Positions 24,406 to 32,129 are shown, counted from the first letter of the stretch. The stretch is 32,564 nucleotides of DNA from an uncultured Prevotellaceae bacterium (GCA_946415645.1 CAMKTJ010000029.1:1-32564); one strand, 5' to 3'. Notes: generated by a model from the sequence alone, not told the origin. A program made the numbers and translations.

Positions 24406-24934
24406 CCTTCGTGCTGTTCTTTACGTTCTTTACGCCACCCTCGGCAATGACATCGCCTGCACTCTCTATTACTATCTTCGGCTCTGCCTGCTCGTCATCG
24501 AGGCTCTCAACAGTTGTAGCCAGTTCTTCGGGCAGGATCAGATTGTTTGCGTTGGCAATCTCCAGGATAGCACTCTTGGCGAATGTGCGCTTGTCAAGTG
24601 TCTTGCGCTTGGATCTGTTGGCATAGGTACGCAGCACCTTTAGTACATCTTCCTCGGACGCTTTCTTGGCCATCCCGGCAGACAGCTTGCTCATCTCCGC
24701 CATCTTCATTTCCAATTCTGCACGCAGGCGTTTCTCCTCTTGCAGTTGTTGCCGTAGGATCTTAATCTCTGCCGCCTGTTTCTCGTTCTCAGATGTCAGC
24801 CGCCTTGCTACCTCTATAGCCATCAGATAGTTGTCAACTTTCTCTTTCTCCTCTCTCATACGCTCAAGCTTATGCTCCAGCTCACGTTGGGCGCCATCTG
24901 CCCAATCCTTCCATTCTTCCATTTCAATTTCCAT
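24398..24934 (-). CDS. Coiled-coil protein of unknown function
   Basis: The 178-residue protein is a long coiled coil over about residues 1-95, with heptad spacing (REEKEKVDNYLMAIEVARRL, ENEKQAAEIKILRQQLQEEK) and a Met/Lys-rich patch. A helical region follows (EEDVLKVLRTYANRSKRKTL), then an acidic tail ending GDVIAEGGVKNVKN. The tail motif recurs at the start of the next gene, whose ATG lies inside this gene's last codons. It suggests a partner pair (scaffold plus cargo), but no function can be assigned. Confidence 0.7.
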   Translation of the reverse strand: MEIEMEEWKDWADGAQRELEHKLERMREEKEKVDNYLMAIEVARRLTSENEKQAAEIKILRQQLQEEKRLRAELEMKMAEMSKLSAGMAKKASEEDVLKVLRTYANRSKRKTLDKRTFAKSAILEIANANNLILPEELATTVESLDDEQAEPKIVIESAGDVIAEGGVKNVKNSTKDD

Positions 24935-24988
24935 TGGTTGTTATGCTGTTTAGTTTAAAATTATTATCCTATTTTGGTTTTCGGGGTA

Positions 24989-24996
24989 CAAAGATA
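24989..24996 (-). promoter_or_regulatory. -7 box of the coiled-coil operon
   Basis: TATCTTTG on the minus strand; predicted start near 24982, about 48 nt before the ATG at 24934. A TTTG is present upstream but with only a 14-bp spacer. Confidence 0.5.
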
Positions 24997-25097
24997 ATCG
25001 CAGGCTGTACCAAAGGTCGGTACAATCTAAAAGAAAAATCACTAATTATTCGTTTTTTATTTTTAGGGACTATGTTTATAGGCCTGCCGCTTCTAAG

Positions 25098-25130
25098 AAA
25101 AAAAAGATGTGCCTGATTATCAAGCACATC
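25098..25130 (-). terminator. Terminator after the secreted protein at 25184
   Basis: Arms GATGTGC (25106-25112) and GCACATC (25124-25130), then eight T on the minus strand (25098-25105). It closes the putative defence operon. Confidence 0.88.
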
Positions 25131-25183
25131 CAGAATATTTGTCTTGTATTGACGAATGTCGAAATGCCGAAATTCTCATAACA

Positions 25184-25588
25184 TCAAAAATCGTTTGCAT
25201 CGCCTAATTCAAGGCCTTCGTCAATCTGACTATCGTCAGTCACTTCTTTTTGTAAAAGGAAATGAAGAACATTTTGCTTTCCAAGGCCTTCAGTTACAAC
25301 ATAAGTAGAATGTACCTCCCATCCACGCTTCGCCATGTAGTCAATCACCTCCATCATAGTATTGAATTTCTTTTTCTTACCGTCCTGATAGATTGCTTCA
25401 TACCCTTTGTTATTTGGTACTCTTCCCATGTCAATTTTGGCTTTTACCTTGCCCCATCCCCAAAAATTGTATCCAACGATTTCGCAATAAACTTTGTACT
25501 TTTCATTGGGGGTGTTTACACTCTGCGCTTTAGCTGTTAATCCTATAAAGAATATCAACAGCATACTTAGTAACATCACTTTTTTCAT
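25184..25588 (-). CDS. Small secreted protein of unknown function
   Basis: The 134-residue protein has a signal peptide (MKKVMLLSMLLIFFIGLTAKAQ), then about 80 residues of mixed beta/alpha sequence (YKVYCEIVGYNFWGWGKVKA, KKKFNTMMEVIDYMAKRGWE) and an acidic tail (DDSQIDEGLELGDANDF). No family is recognised with confidence; short secreted proteins of this general design are common in Bacteroidales accessory regions. It lies 31 bp after the 38-residue ORF and ends at a terminator, so it may be the last gene of the restriction/KAP operon. An exported protein there would be unusual. Confidence 0.75.
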   Translation of the reverse strand: MKKVMLLSMLLIFFIGLTAKAQSVNTPNEKYKVYCEIVGYNFWGWGKVKAKIDMGRVPNNKGYEAIYQDGKKKKFNTMMEVIDYMAKRGWEVHSTYVVTEGLGKQNVLHFLLQKEVTDDSQIDEGLELGDANDF

Positions 25589-25619
25589 AATCCTATATAT
25601 TTGTTTCTATTAAGTTACT

Positions 25620-25736
25620 TCAAGTACTCAAATTTGGCTTTCCATCCTTCAGCGCATAATGTAGCATCTGGAGGTTAGCATAAGCATAGTAGAGATACTC
25701 GCCAAAATTAGAATATGTATGTTCCTTCTTTGCCAT
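25620..25736 (-). CDS. 38-residue ORF after the KAP NTPase, possible fragment
   Basis: ATG at 25736, stop at 25620: MAKKEHTYSNFGEYLYYAYA and 18 further residues (NLQMLHYALK, then DGKPNLST). It starts 21 bp after the KAP stop and is followed after 31 bp by the secreted protein gene. The sequence is aromatic-rich (YLYYAYA) and looks like the N-terminal part of something longer, so it may be a truncated gene. Its close spacing also allows a true micro-protein of the operon. No family recognised. Confidence 0.5.
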   Translation of the reverse strand: MAKKEHTYSNFGEYLYYAYANLQMLHYALKDGKPNLST

Positions 25737-25757
25737 CACAACTTCATTAGTTGAAGG

Positions 25758-27164
25758 TTATTCATATATAGTGAGATTGTTCATTAGCTCAATTCGTTGT
25801 TTTATATATGATAGTGGAACCATTCTATTAAAGCCTATTATATACTGATTCAGAGCATTATCAAGAATGTTTTTCGAAAACAAATGCGGATTAAAAATAG
25901 ATACTAGTTCTTTCGTTCCCTCTTGCTTAAATATTTTATTATCTATCTGGTCATCTTTTTCGTCTAGATAATATGATGCTATTAGTTGAGCAATAACATA
26001 AATAATCGATTGCGATTCTGAGTCCTGATTCTTTTTAAATTTATTTCCAGGAATACTATTTTCAATTTCCGCGAGTAAGTTATCACTGTCCAATTTGTGG
26101 CTTACAATAGACTGGTATAGATTGTTATTTGTAAATCTCCAATATACAAGCAGAAAGAACACATTCGGAACTGACATAAAGTTTGGAGCAAAGCCATTAA
26201 GTGCCAATCTAGTAAATATAAACATCTGCTCAATGTCACGCAACGATACTTGCTCTGGAGAAACGAAAGCCTGTACAGTTTTCATAAAAGCCAGACCTTC
26301 ATTTTGCATCTGTCCGTATTTATGCCTTTCTTTGTTATTAAAGAAACTATCAAAGTCACATCGTCTATAGAGGTATCTACAAAAGGATTCCAAATCGGGT
26401 TCTGGGAGATTGTATTCAATATCAATAAAACGACGCAAGTATTCTTTGGCATTAAATGCAGAAGAGCCATAGTAACCTTGAATAGCATATTCCAACTGCT
26501 TGCTGTTTATAGACAAAACGAATACAATATTGGGGATGTAGAATAGATGCTTTATACGCTCAAGTAAACGCACAGCAAAGGTTGGATTGCATCGGTCTAA
26601 CTCATCAATGAAGAAAACAATAGGTATTTTGTTTGATGATGATGCAACATATTCCGTTAATAGTTTACGAAATATTTTTAGATTACCTTGTTGTTCCCTG
26701 TATTCTTTCAATGCTTCCTCTCCAATTTCAGAGATCTCGTTTATTGCGCTTTCAACGGCTTCAGAATCTACTCCAACCTTATTTTTTATAAACTGTTTAC
26801 CTGCTGAAATAGTAACTGCCCACAAGATTCTTCCCAAGTTTGATGCTATTCTTTGGTATGTCTCTTGATCACCGTGGAGTTCCTCCAGCTTTGATAACAT
26901 CGCTACAAGTGGGTCTGTTGTGTAATCACACTCCCATGCATTAAAGTATAAGGTACAGTAATCTGCGTTCTTCAATTTCTGTTGCCACATCTTGATGAAA
27001 GTTGTTTTACCAGCCCCCCATTTGGCATTAAGAGCAAGTACACAACCTTCATTGGCATAATAACTAACCATATTGGTCAAAATGTCAGCATACTTTTCCC
27101 TTCCTAATGCACAATTTTGAAAGGGATTATTCTCCGGGATTTCAATTTCTACAGGCCTCAACAT
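25758..27164 (-). CDS. KAP-family P-loop NTPase
   Basis: The 468-residue protein carries the KAP pattern: Walker A AKWGAGKTTF (47-56, Lys53), YFNAWECDYTTDPL shortly after, and Walker B IVFFIDELDRCNP (182-194) with the typical DELDR box, then HLFYIPNIVFVLSIN. KAP NTPases include the T7-exclusion protein PifA and many phage-defence or membrane-linked proteins. The hydrophobic insert that anchors many members is at most weak here (GRILWAVTISAG, 111-122), so it is probably soluble. It follows the restriction-modification gene after 48 bp, and the arrangement suggests an effector or partner for it. Base composition (AT-rich) differs from the core genes to the left. Confidence 0.88.
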   Translation of the reverse strand: MLRPVEIEIPENNPFQNCALGREKYADILTNMVSYYANEGCVLALNAKWGAGKTTFIKMWQQKLKNADYCTLYFNAWECDYTTDPLVAMLSKLEELHGDQETYQRIASNLGRILWAVTISAGKQFIKNKVGVDSEAVESAINEISEIGEEALKEYREQQGNLKIFRKLLTEYVASSSNKIPIVFFIDELDRCNPTFAVRLLERIKHLFYIPNIVFVLSINSKQLEYAIQGYYGSSAFNAKEYLRRFIDIEYNLPEPDLESFCRYLYRRCDFDSFFNNKERHKYGQMQNEGLAFMKTVQAFVSPEQVSLRDIEQMFIFTRLALNGFAPNFMSVPNVFFLLVYWRFTNNNLYQSIVSHKLDSDNLLAEIENSIPGNKFKKNQDSESQSIIYVIAQLIASYYLDEKDDQIDNKIFKQEGTKELVSIFNPHLFSKNILDNALNQYIIGFNRMVPLSYIKQRIELMNNLTIYE

Positions 27165-27212
27165 GTTTATATAATTAGAAATAGAAGATTCTTTTGCCTT
27201 ATGTCTCTGATA

Positions 27213-30200
27213 TCATTTTTCCTGATTTGTACAACTGGAATCAAGAATTATAATCTTATCAATCTCTTGCATAACGTCTATTTGATGTTGCAGGGCTATA
27301 ACCATTTTTTGATAATGATTGAAGTCATCATTTGAAAGTTGTTTATCCTTGCGGTTTTTCAACCAAAGATCTAAAGGTTGATAGCCTGACACTACCAAAT
27401 TCCATGCACATTCAGGAACGTTATCGAAATACTGACAGTCATTAATCCAGACACGACCGACCTCGTCATTTATCTTTTCAAAAAAGCGTTTAGTTACGAT
27501 GTTGTCACCTTGCATCCTAATCATTCCGATACTATCATCTTTTTCTATATCTTCAAGCAAATGCAGTTTACGGATCTTACCACCAAGCTCTGCCATTCGG
27601 AAGAAATATTCTGCTGAAGAGGGGTATGGGATTACTGGAAAATCATCTTGCAGACATTCGTGATAGGTCTTGCGATATAGGGTTGAATGCAGAACGGCAT
27701 AGATGTAGTCTAGCAAGTCTAAAGGTAGGAATCCTTTGTTCTCTCTTTCAGAGTCTTCTGCCTGTTGCAAATGTAGCCCCGTCAATCTTTCTATCTTTTT
27801 TATAATCCCCGATGAATAATTGATATAAGCCAAACCTAAATCGTCATAGACAAATAGAGGGAATAGATACACGCCACCACGAGGGATTAAATTAATGTCT
27901 GTTGGTATCGTAGATATAAAAGATAAAGCCCATTCACTATCACCTACAGCACTTCCCAACTTCCCAAGGCAAAGGGCATAGTTATTGTGGTTATGAATAG
28001 ATTTCTGGATTAATGGACGGGGGTATGTTACCAATGCCTTATTAAACAACGTCCAACGGACATCAAATGGGCGGTATAAAACTTTCGTGATATCTTTGGG
28101 AGCATCATTTTTCCTTGATTTCAGGAGCTTTCTTGCTTTGTCCAAGTGCCAGTCGCGATTATCTTTAAAATTATATTTCTCTCTTAATTGTTCATCTGTG
28201 TCATTTGAAAGCATAGATTGAACAATCTCCTGTATATCCTCCTCTTTATATTGTATTGCAATGTAATCCTTGTCTGTTTTAAATCCCTGAACAAACTCAT
28301 GCATTAAATCTTGAACCTTAAAGCCCTCATCATATTTTTCTTTTAGTTCACGTTCTCTTAATCGGAAAGTAAATAATGGGCCGTTTAATGATAGTTCTTT
28401 AAAATCGATGTCTCCAAGTTTGTGTGTAGCAAGATATTCTAGTTTTTCTTTCCGTGTACCATACAAGTCCTTATAGTGAACTTTTGCCAATTCAATCTCG
28501 CTACCATCTTTTCGCTTGACAAAGATGTTGATACTTACACCCACTTGTATATTAAAGACGCATTCGTCTTTTTGTTCTTCTGTACTTTCCTTGCGTTTTG
28601 TAGAGCCATGAAGATTGATGATATAGATATCATCGAATTTCCTTAACAACTCATAGCGCATTCCACGGAACAAAGGAGTGTCAAGGAAGGTGTTACCGCA
28701 AATATATGCTAAGATGCCTTCATTTGTGTTCTCTACAAAATTCTGGCCTAATCGAATAAATTTACAATAGTCGTTGTTTAATCCCTTGGGATTAGTCTCT
28801 TGTAATGTATTCTTGAATACTGGTTCATTGTTTTTCTTCCGCTTTATAATTTTACGCGTCATTCCAGGCTCTTGTTTGTAGGAATCCATCAGGTCCTTAA
28901 TCCAATCACCGTTATTAGCTGATTTTTCGTTGTAAGGAGGATTGCCCATAACCACCATCACAGGCATGTCACGTTTTATAGCACTTGCTGCATTCGATTC
29001 ATCAGTAATGAATTTTGCAAAGTCGAGGTTTTCCTCTGGATGATCTTCTTCCAAGGAGTTTGTGAGGAATATTTGCAAACGTTCTGGAAGTTTAAGCTTT
29101 ATCTCATCCAGATGTAAGGAAGTAGCGAGTTTGAGATGTGCCATTGTGTAGGGAGCCATCAAATACTCAAAGCCGTTAAGGCGTGGAATGATATTCTTTA
29201 CCACATCTTCTGGCCAAAACGGTTCCCGACCTTTGTAATTCTCGCGAATCTTTTCTGCAGTCATGGCAAGGAATGTTCCCGTGCCTGTCGCGGGGTCAAG
29301 AATCTGTACACGATGTACCTGCTTTTCCTTGAATGTTATGACAGTATTGTTTGCTAATCCATCCTTAACACCAAGATTATCGCGTAAAATTATATCAACT
29401 GATTCTACAATGAATTTCACGACTTCCTCAGGAGTGTACCATACCCCGAAATCATCTCGAATCTTGGGATTATATTGCTCCAGAAACTCTTCATAGAAAT
29501 GCACTAATGGGTCCTTCCCATAATTATGCATTACATGGTTTATATCAGTAACACGGAAAAGAGTTACTAAATCTTCCACAATCCATTTTACACCGCTGTG
29601 TAACTCCGCCAATGCCAGATGTTTAAATATCTTCTTTAAAAATGGGTTTATGGTTGGTATTAAATCTCCTGCTTCTTGTAGAGAGAAAGACTGTGGAGTT
29701 TTATCATAAATACGTGCAATGAACAATCCGTAAAGAATGGTTTGGGCGTAAAAATCCGTAAATTGTTCCACCGTCATATCATGGACAAGAAACTTCTGTA
29801 ATGATTGAAGGTTGTTATGCAGCTCTACATCTTCGGCATTTTCACCCCTCTCCATTGCCCGATTAAGTATATTTGCAATTACCTTAGCCTTGTTGGCCAT
29901 TACTATTGCTAGTAGTTTGGCACTGCGGACAGGTTGAGGCTTCGCATCACCTAACTTGCCAATAATCTGTAGAAATAGAGAAATCTGCTGCTCATCGTCT
30001 GATAAAACAACTTCATTGTCTTTTATTTCACCTATAGTTGCTGACAAAGACAATTCTCCGTTTTCAAATAGGAAAAAGCGAAGATAGTCCGTGAAAGCAA
30101 TAGTCGTAATGGCTTTTTTATATCGGTCAAACTGTTCCTTGTGCTTCTTATCGTTTGCTCCTAATAGGTCTTTATCACCCAAATCTTTTGTTTCAATGAA

Positions 30201-30443
30201 AGAAATGGCTATATCATCTCGACGCAACTCAAAGTCAGGAGCACCATATTCTTTTCTTTTGGGTTCATTTATAACGGCAATCTTATCTTTTTCTTTCTTT
30301 TTTCTCCCCTCATTTAGGATGTTTTGTAATAATACTTTTAGTGCACCACGATAAGAATGTTCCGTAGTATCGTTTGTTTGAAAGTCTGCATTTATACTTT
30401 CTATGTATGTCCCAAGGACTGTTTGAGCCGAAATGATGTTCAT
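27213..30443 (-). CDS. Single-polypeptide restriction-modification enzyme (type IIG, ISP-like)
   Basis: The 1076-residue protein joins cleavage, N6-adenine methylation and target recognition. Its nuclease region (about 60-90) has the PD-(D/E)xK form: APDFELRR (Asp70) and FIETKD (Glu84, Lys86). A helical linker leads to the methyltransferase: YTPEEVVKFIV (motif X region, about 336), motif I DPATGTGTF (383-391) and motif IV NPPY (501-504), the gamma-class adenine order. The C-terminal part (about 680-1050) has YRPFDVRWTLF, NYALCLGKLG and GGVYLFPLFVYDD, as in the specificity domain of type ISP enzymes (LlaBIII-like). The SF2 helicase present in ISP enzymes between nuclease and methyltransferase is absent. 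No separate methylase or specificity gene is near. It starts 11 bp after the GIY-YIG fragment. Confidence 0.9.
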   Translation of the reverse strand: MNIISAQTVLGTYIESINADFQTNDTTEHSYRGALKVLLQNILNEGRKKKEKDKIAVINEPKRKEYGAPDFELRRDDIAISFIETKDLGDKDLLGANDKKHKEQFDRYKKAITTIAFTDYLRFFLFENGELSLSATIGEIKDNEVVLSDDEQQISLFLQIIGKLGDAKPQPVRSAKLLAIVMANKAKVIANILNRAMERGENAEDVELHNNLQSLQKFLVHDMTVEQFTDFYAQTILYGLFIARIYDKTPQSFSLQEAGDLIPTINPFLKKIFKHLALAELHSGVKWIVEDLVTLFRVTDINHVMHNYGKDPLVHFYEEFLEQYNPKIRDDFGVWYTPEEVVKFIVESVDIILRDNLGVKDGLANNTVITFKEKQVHRVQILDPATGTGTFLAMTAEKIRENYKGREPFWPEDVVKNIIPRLNGFEYLMAPYTMAHLKLATSLHLDEIKLKLPERLQIFLTNSLEEDHPEENLDFAKFITDESNAASAIKRDMPVMVVMGNPPYNEKSANNGDWIKDLMDSYKQEPGMTRKIIKRKKNNEPVFKNTLQETNPKGLNNDYCKFIRLGQNFVENTNEGILAYICGNTFLDTPLFRGMRYELLRKFDDIYIINLHGSTKRKESTEEQKDECVFNIQVGVSINIFVKRKDGSEIELAKVHYKDLYGTRKEKLEYLATHKLGDIDFKELSLNGPLFTFRLRERELKEKYDEGFKVQDLMHEFVQGFKTDKDYIAIQYKEEDIQEIVQSMLSNDTDEQLREKYNFKDNRDWHLDKARKLLKSRKNDAPKDITKVLYRPFDVRWTLFNKALVTYPRPLIQKSIHNHNNYALCLGKLGSAVGDSEWALSFISTIPTDINLIPRGGVYLFPLFVYDDLGLAYINYSSGIIKKIERLTGLHLQQAEDSERENKGFLPLDLLDYIYAVLHSTLYRKTYHECLQDDFPVIPYPSSAEYFFRMAELGGKIRKLHLLEDIEKDDSIGMIRMQGDNIVTKRFFEKINDEVGRVWINDCQYFDNVPECAWNLVVSGYQPLDLWLKNRKDKQLSNDDFNHYQKMVIALQHQIDVMQEIDKIIILDSSCTNQEK

Positions 30444-30454
30444 AATGGTATCTT

Positions 30455-30613
30455 CTAATTCAAATATATATCAAAGGGCAAAGGCACTGCAGTATTATCC
30501 AGCTCCTTGCTCCGCACATCCACAGGACGGCTACTCTTGCCTATCTTCACCCAATCCTCCCTAAAGCTGGGATTGGTTAGGATGTAAACATATCCAGGTT
30601 CTTTATTTGCCAT
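30455..30613 (-). pseudogene. Truncated GIY-YIG (MUG113/T5orf172-like) nuclease
   Basis: ATG at 30613, stop at 30455, 52 residues: MANKEPGYVYILTNPSFRED, WVKIGKSSRP, VDVRSKELDN, TAVPLPFDIYLN. GYVYILTNP...VKIGKS...R.KEL...T.VP.PF is the first half of the MUG113/T5orf172 branch of the GIY-YIG family. The second half, with the catalytic Glu, is missing, so nuclease activity is unlikely. It lies between the regulator (11 bp) and the restriction gene (11 bp) with tidy spacing, so it may also be a retained short protein. Confidence 0.7.
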
Positions 30614-30624
30614 ATGCTATCGTA

Positions 30625-30858
30625 TTACTCTATTCTCGAATTCATCGCAAGGACGTGCCAGCTGTCATCGTCTCGGCGGTCAAGATAGCCTTTCTTGCGG
30701 AATCCTTCTATCTGCTTCTGAACGGCGGAGCGGTTTACCGATAACTGTTCTGCCATCTCTGAGAAGGTTACAAAAGGCTTGTCGCGTAGAAGTGCAAGCA
30801 GGCGACCGCCATTCTCGCTGCGGAAATTGATGCGCTGCCCGTCGTACCACCTAAACAA
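30625..30858 (-). CDS. Winged-helix regulator of the restriction/KAP operon
   Basis: The 77-residue protein begins at a TTG (30858): MFRWYDGQRINF, then a winged helix-turn-helix, LLALLRDKPFVTFSEMAEQL followed by SVNRSAVQKQIEGFRKKGYL (about 20-60) and a wing RRDDDSWHVL. It would bind DNA and is the first gene of the operon, as expected for a control protein that limits expression of a restriction enzyme. Two direct GTACCACCT repeats (30844-30852 and 30868-30876) over the leader are candidate operators. It could instead be the remnant of a larger regulator with an N-terminal domain. Confidence 0.75.
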   Translation of the reverse strand: MFRWYDGQRINFRSENGGRLLALLRDKPFVTFSEMAEQLSVNRSAVQKQIEGFRKKGYLDRRDDDSWHVLAMNSRIE

Positions 30859-30876
30859 GTGGGGTTTGTACCACCT
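30844..30876 (-). promoter_or_regulatory. Two GTACCACCT direct repeats, candidate operator
   Basis: Copies at 30844-30852 and 30868-30876, 24 bp apart start to start, between the predicted transcript start (about 30878) and the winged-helix coding region, as expected for autoregulation. Confidence 0.5.
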
Positions 30877-30884
30877 TTCGGGGA

Positions 30885-31056
30885 CAAAGATACGAAAAGT
30901 AGAGAGCAGAACAAAATAAACTTGTTAATTTTTTATGCCGAGACGGAGTATCTTCGGCAAAGCCAAAGATACAAAAAATCGAGAGCAGAACAAAAAGAAT
31001 TTATTCTTTTTTTATGCCGAGACGTAGTATCTTCGCTAACTCTGATAGCAAAGATA
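30885..31056 (-). promoter_or_regulatory. Tandemly duplicated promoters of the restriction/KAP operon
   Basis: Two copies of a 79-bp unit each carry a minus-strand promoter: TTTG (30912-30915)-N19-TATCTTTG (30885-30892), and TTTG (30991-30994)-N19-TATCTTTG (30964-30971). A third TATCTTTG at 31049-31056 lacks a -33. The units share GAGAGCAGAACAAAA and ATGCCGAGACG-AGTATCTTCG, and an 11-bp inverted repeat spans 30948-30972. Confidence 0.75.
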
Positions 31057-31149
31057 AGGATATTCTTTGAATAAAATGCGGATGCGGCAGAAAAACACAA
31101 CAATTATTTTCTGAATCATATCACACGTAGCAGTACAGCCTAAAATGCT

Positions 31150-31178
31150 GGTCAAAGTGGTCAAGGTCAAAATGGTCA
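31150..31178 (-). repeat. TGACC array with 9-6-9 spacing (copy 2, inverted)
   Basis: GGTCA at 31150, 31159, 31165 and 31174, the same 9-6-9 layout as copies 1 and 3 but in opposite orientation. It faces copy 3 across about 91 bp of AT-rich sequence. Confidence 0.85.
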
Positions 31179-31269
31179 TTTTCATTTCGGGATTGTGTCA
31201 TTTGCTCACTATATATAAATATAAAATATTTATTATAGTGGCGGTTTTGACACTTCTTGAAATTGATTT
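31179..31269. other. AT-rich core between two inverted TGACC arrays
   Basis: Includes CTATATATAAATATAAAAT and TATTTATTATAG, the most AT-rich stretch near here, framed by inverted four-site arrays. The layout recalls a replication origin or a looped operator, but no DnaA boxes are evident. Confidence 0.45.
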
Positions 31270-31298
31270 TGACCAAAATGACCATGACCGTAATGACC
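31270..31298 (+). repeat. TGACC array with 9-6-9 spacing (copy 3)
   Basis: TGACC at 31270, 31279, 31285 and 31294. With its left flank it matches 19653-19693 with about four differences in 40 bp. Confidence 0.85.
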
Positions 31299-31372
31299 GC
31301 GGCTTAAAGTGAAGAATAAAAAAAGTTTGAAAAAAGTTTGTCATTTATTCGAGAACCGCAATGGCGCCGCCG

Positions 31373-31380
31373 TATCTTTG
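31373..31380 (+). promoter_or_regulatory. -7 box of the HU-like gene
   Basis: TATCTTTG, exact TAnnTTTG; predicted start near 31387, so the transcript would have a leader of about 148 nt that contains the three hairpins. The -33 element is not clear. Confidence 0.65.
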
Positions 31381-31418
31381 CGCTGTCAATCCGGAACGAC
31401 AAGGCACTTGCGGAATTA

Positions 31419-31478
31419 CTGCTCGGCGGAGCAGATTTTTCTCCTCGGCGGAGGAGCCTTTACTGCTCAGCGGAGCAA
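31419..31478 (+). promoter_or_regulatory. Three 22-nt-spaced hairpins in the HU-like leader
   Basis: CTGCTCGGCGGAGCAG (31419-31434), CTCCTCGGCGGAGGAG (31441-31456) and CTGCTCAGCGGAGCAA (31463-31478). Each is 16 nt with a 6-bp stem (5 bp in the third) and a GGCG/AGCG loop; spacers are exactly 6 nt. The change G to C in the left arm of the second is matched by C to G in its right arm. Confidence 0.85.
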
Positions 31479-31534
31479 TAGAATGCAAGGGTGAGAATCA
31501 AACAAAGTAACTATCAAAAAAATCTGACAAACGT

Positions 31535-32098
31535 ATGATACACATTAAAGCACAACAGACACTGGTAAAGTTCAATAAGACGGACGCAGGCAAACTGCTC
31601 TACGTGATGCGCCCCGAAACCTACAACCAACTGCAGGAGAGCAAGGTAATCAGCGAGGCATCCGTACGTAGCGGCATCCAGCGCGGAGCACTGAAGGGTG
31701 CATGGGACGCCATCGGAGAGGTAATCAAGGCATGGGTGACAGAGGGTCACAGCGTAGCCATTCCCGGACTGGGCAGCCTCCGATTCAGCATGAACGCCAA
31801 TGCCGTAGAGGACGTGAACGACGTAGCCAAGAGCCTCATCCGTAGCCGCAAGGTAGTGTTCACCCCAGGCGTGGAAATCAAGAACGAGCTGAAGCAGACC
31901 AAGGTCAGCATCACCTGCTACGACAAGGACGGCAACGAAGTAAAGCGCGTGACCGACGACAACAGCAACGAGCCGGAGAACGATAACGAAAACGTCAACG
32001 ATAACGGTAACAACAGTGGTACCAACACAGGTGGTAATACCGGCGGTAACACTGGCGGCAACGGCGGCGGTAACGACGACAACGGAGACATGGACTAG
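31535..32098 (+). CDS. HU-like DNA-binding protein with acidic Gly/Asn tail
   Basis: The 187-residue protein has an HU/IHF-like domain (about 1-130): ASVRSGIQRGALKGAWDAIG (helical dimer part), GHSVAIPGLGSLRFSMN (the conserved 'G..v.i.g.G.f' turn) and a beta-arm region (SRKVVFTPGVEIKNELKQTK). A tail of about 45 residues, rich in Asn, Gly, Asp and Thr (NTGGNTGGNTGGNGGGNDDN), follows. This extended HU family is widespread in Bacteroidales, usually before a smalltalk micro-protein and a muramidase or amidase. It likely organises or binds element DNA. A 148-nt structured leader precedes it, and a TTCG-loop hairpin follows the stop. Confidence 0.88.
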   Translation: MIHIKAQQTLVKFNKTDAGKLLYVMRPETYNQLQESKVISEASVRSGIQRGALKGAWDAIGEVIKAWVTEGHSVAIPGLGSLRFSMNANAVEDVNDVAKSLIRSRKVVFTPGVEIKNELKQTKVSITCYDKDGNEVKRVTDDNSNEPENDNENVNDNGNNSGTNTGGNTGGNTGGNGGGNDDNGDMD

Positions 32099-32106
32099 GT
32101 TAAGGT

Positions 32107-32128
32107 AGCGCCTTCGGGCGCTCCCTTC
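32107..32128 (+). terminator. UUCG-loop hairpin after the HU-like gene
   Basis: AGCGCC (32107-32112), TTCG loop, GGCGCT (32117-32122), then CCCTTCTC. A stable hairpin with a poor T run: a weak terminator or an RNA 3' stabiliser between HU-like and smalltalk. Confidence 0.6.
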
Positions 32129-32129
32129 T

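Noticed and set aside
31179..31269. Chromosomal origin of replication
   Set aside because: No DnaA boxes or dnaA/dnaN neighbourhood; only the AT-rich core with TGACC arrays supports an origin, so an element-level origin is left as a hypothesis.
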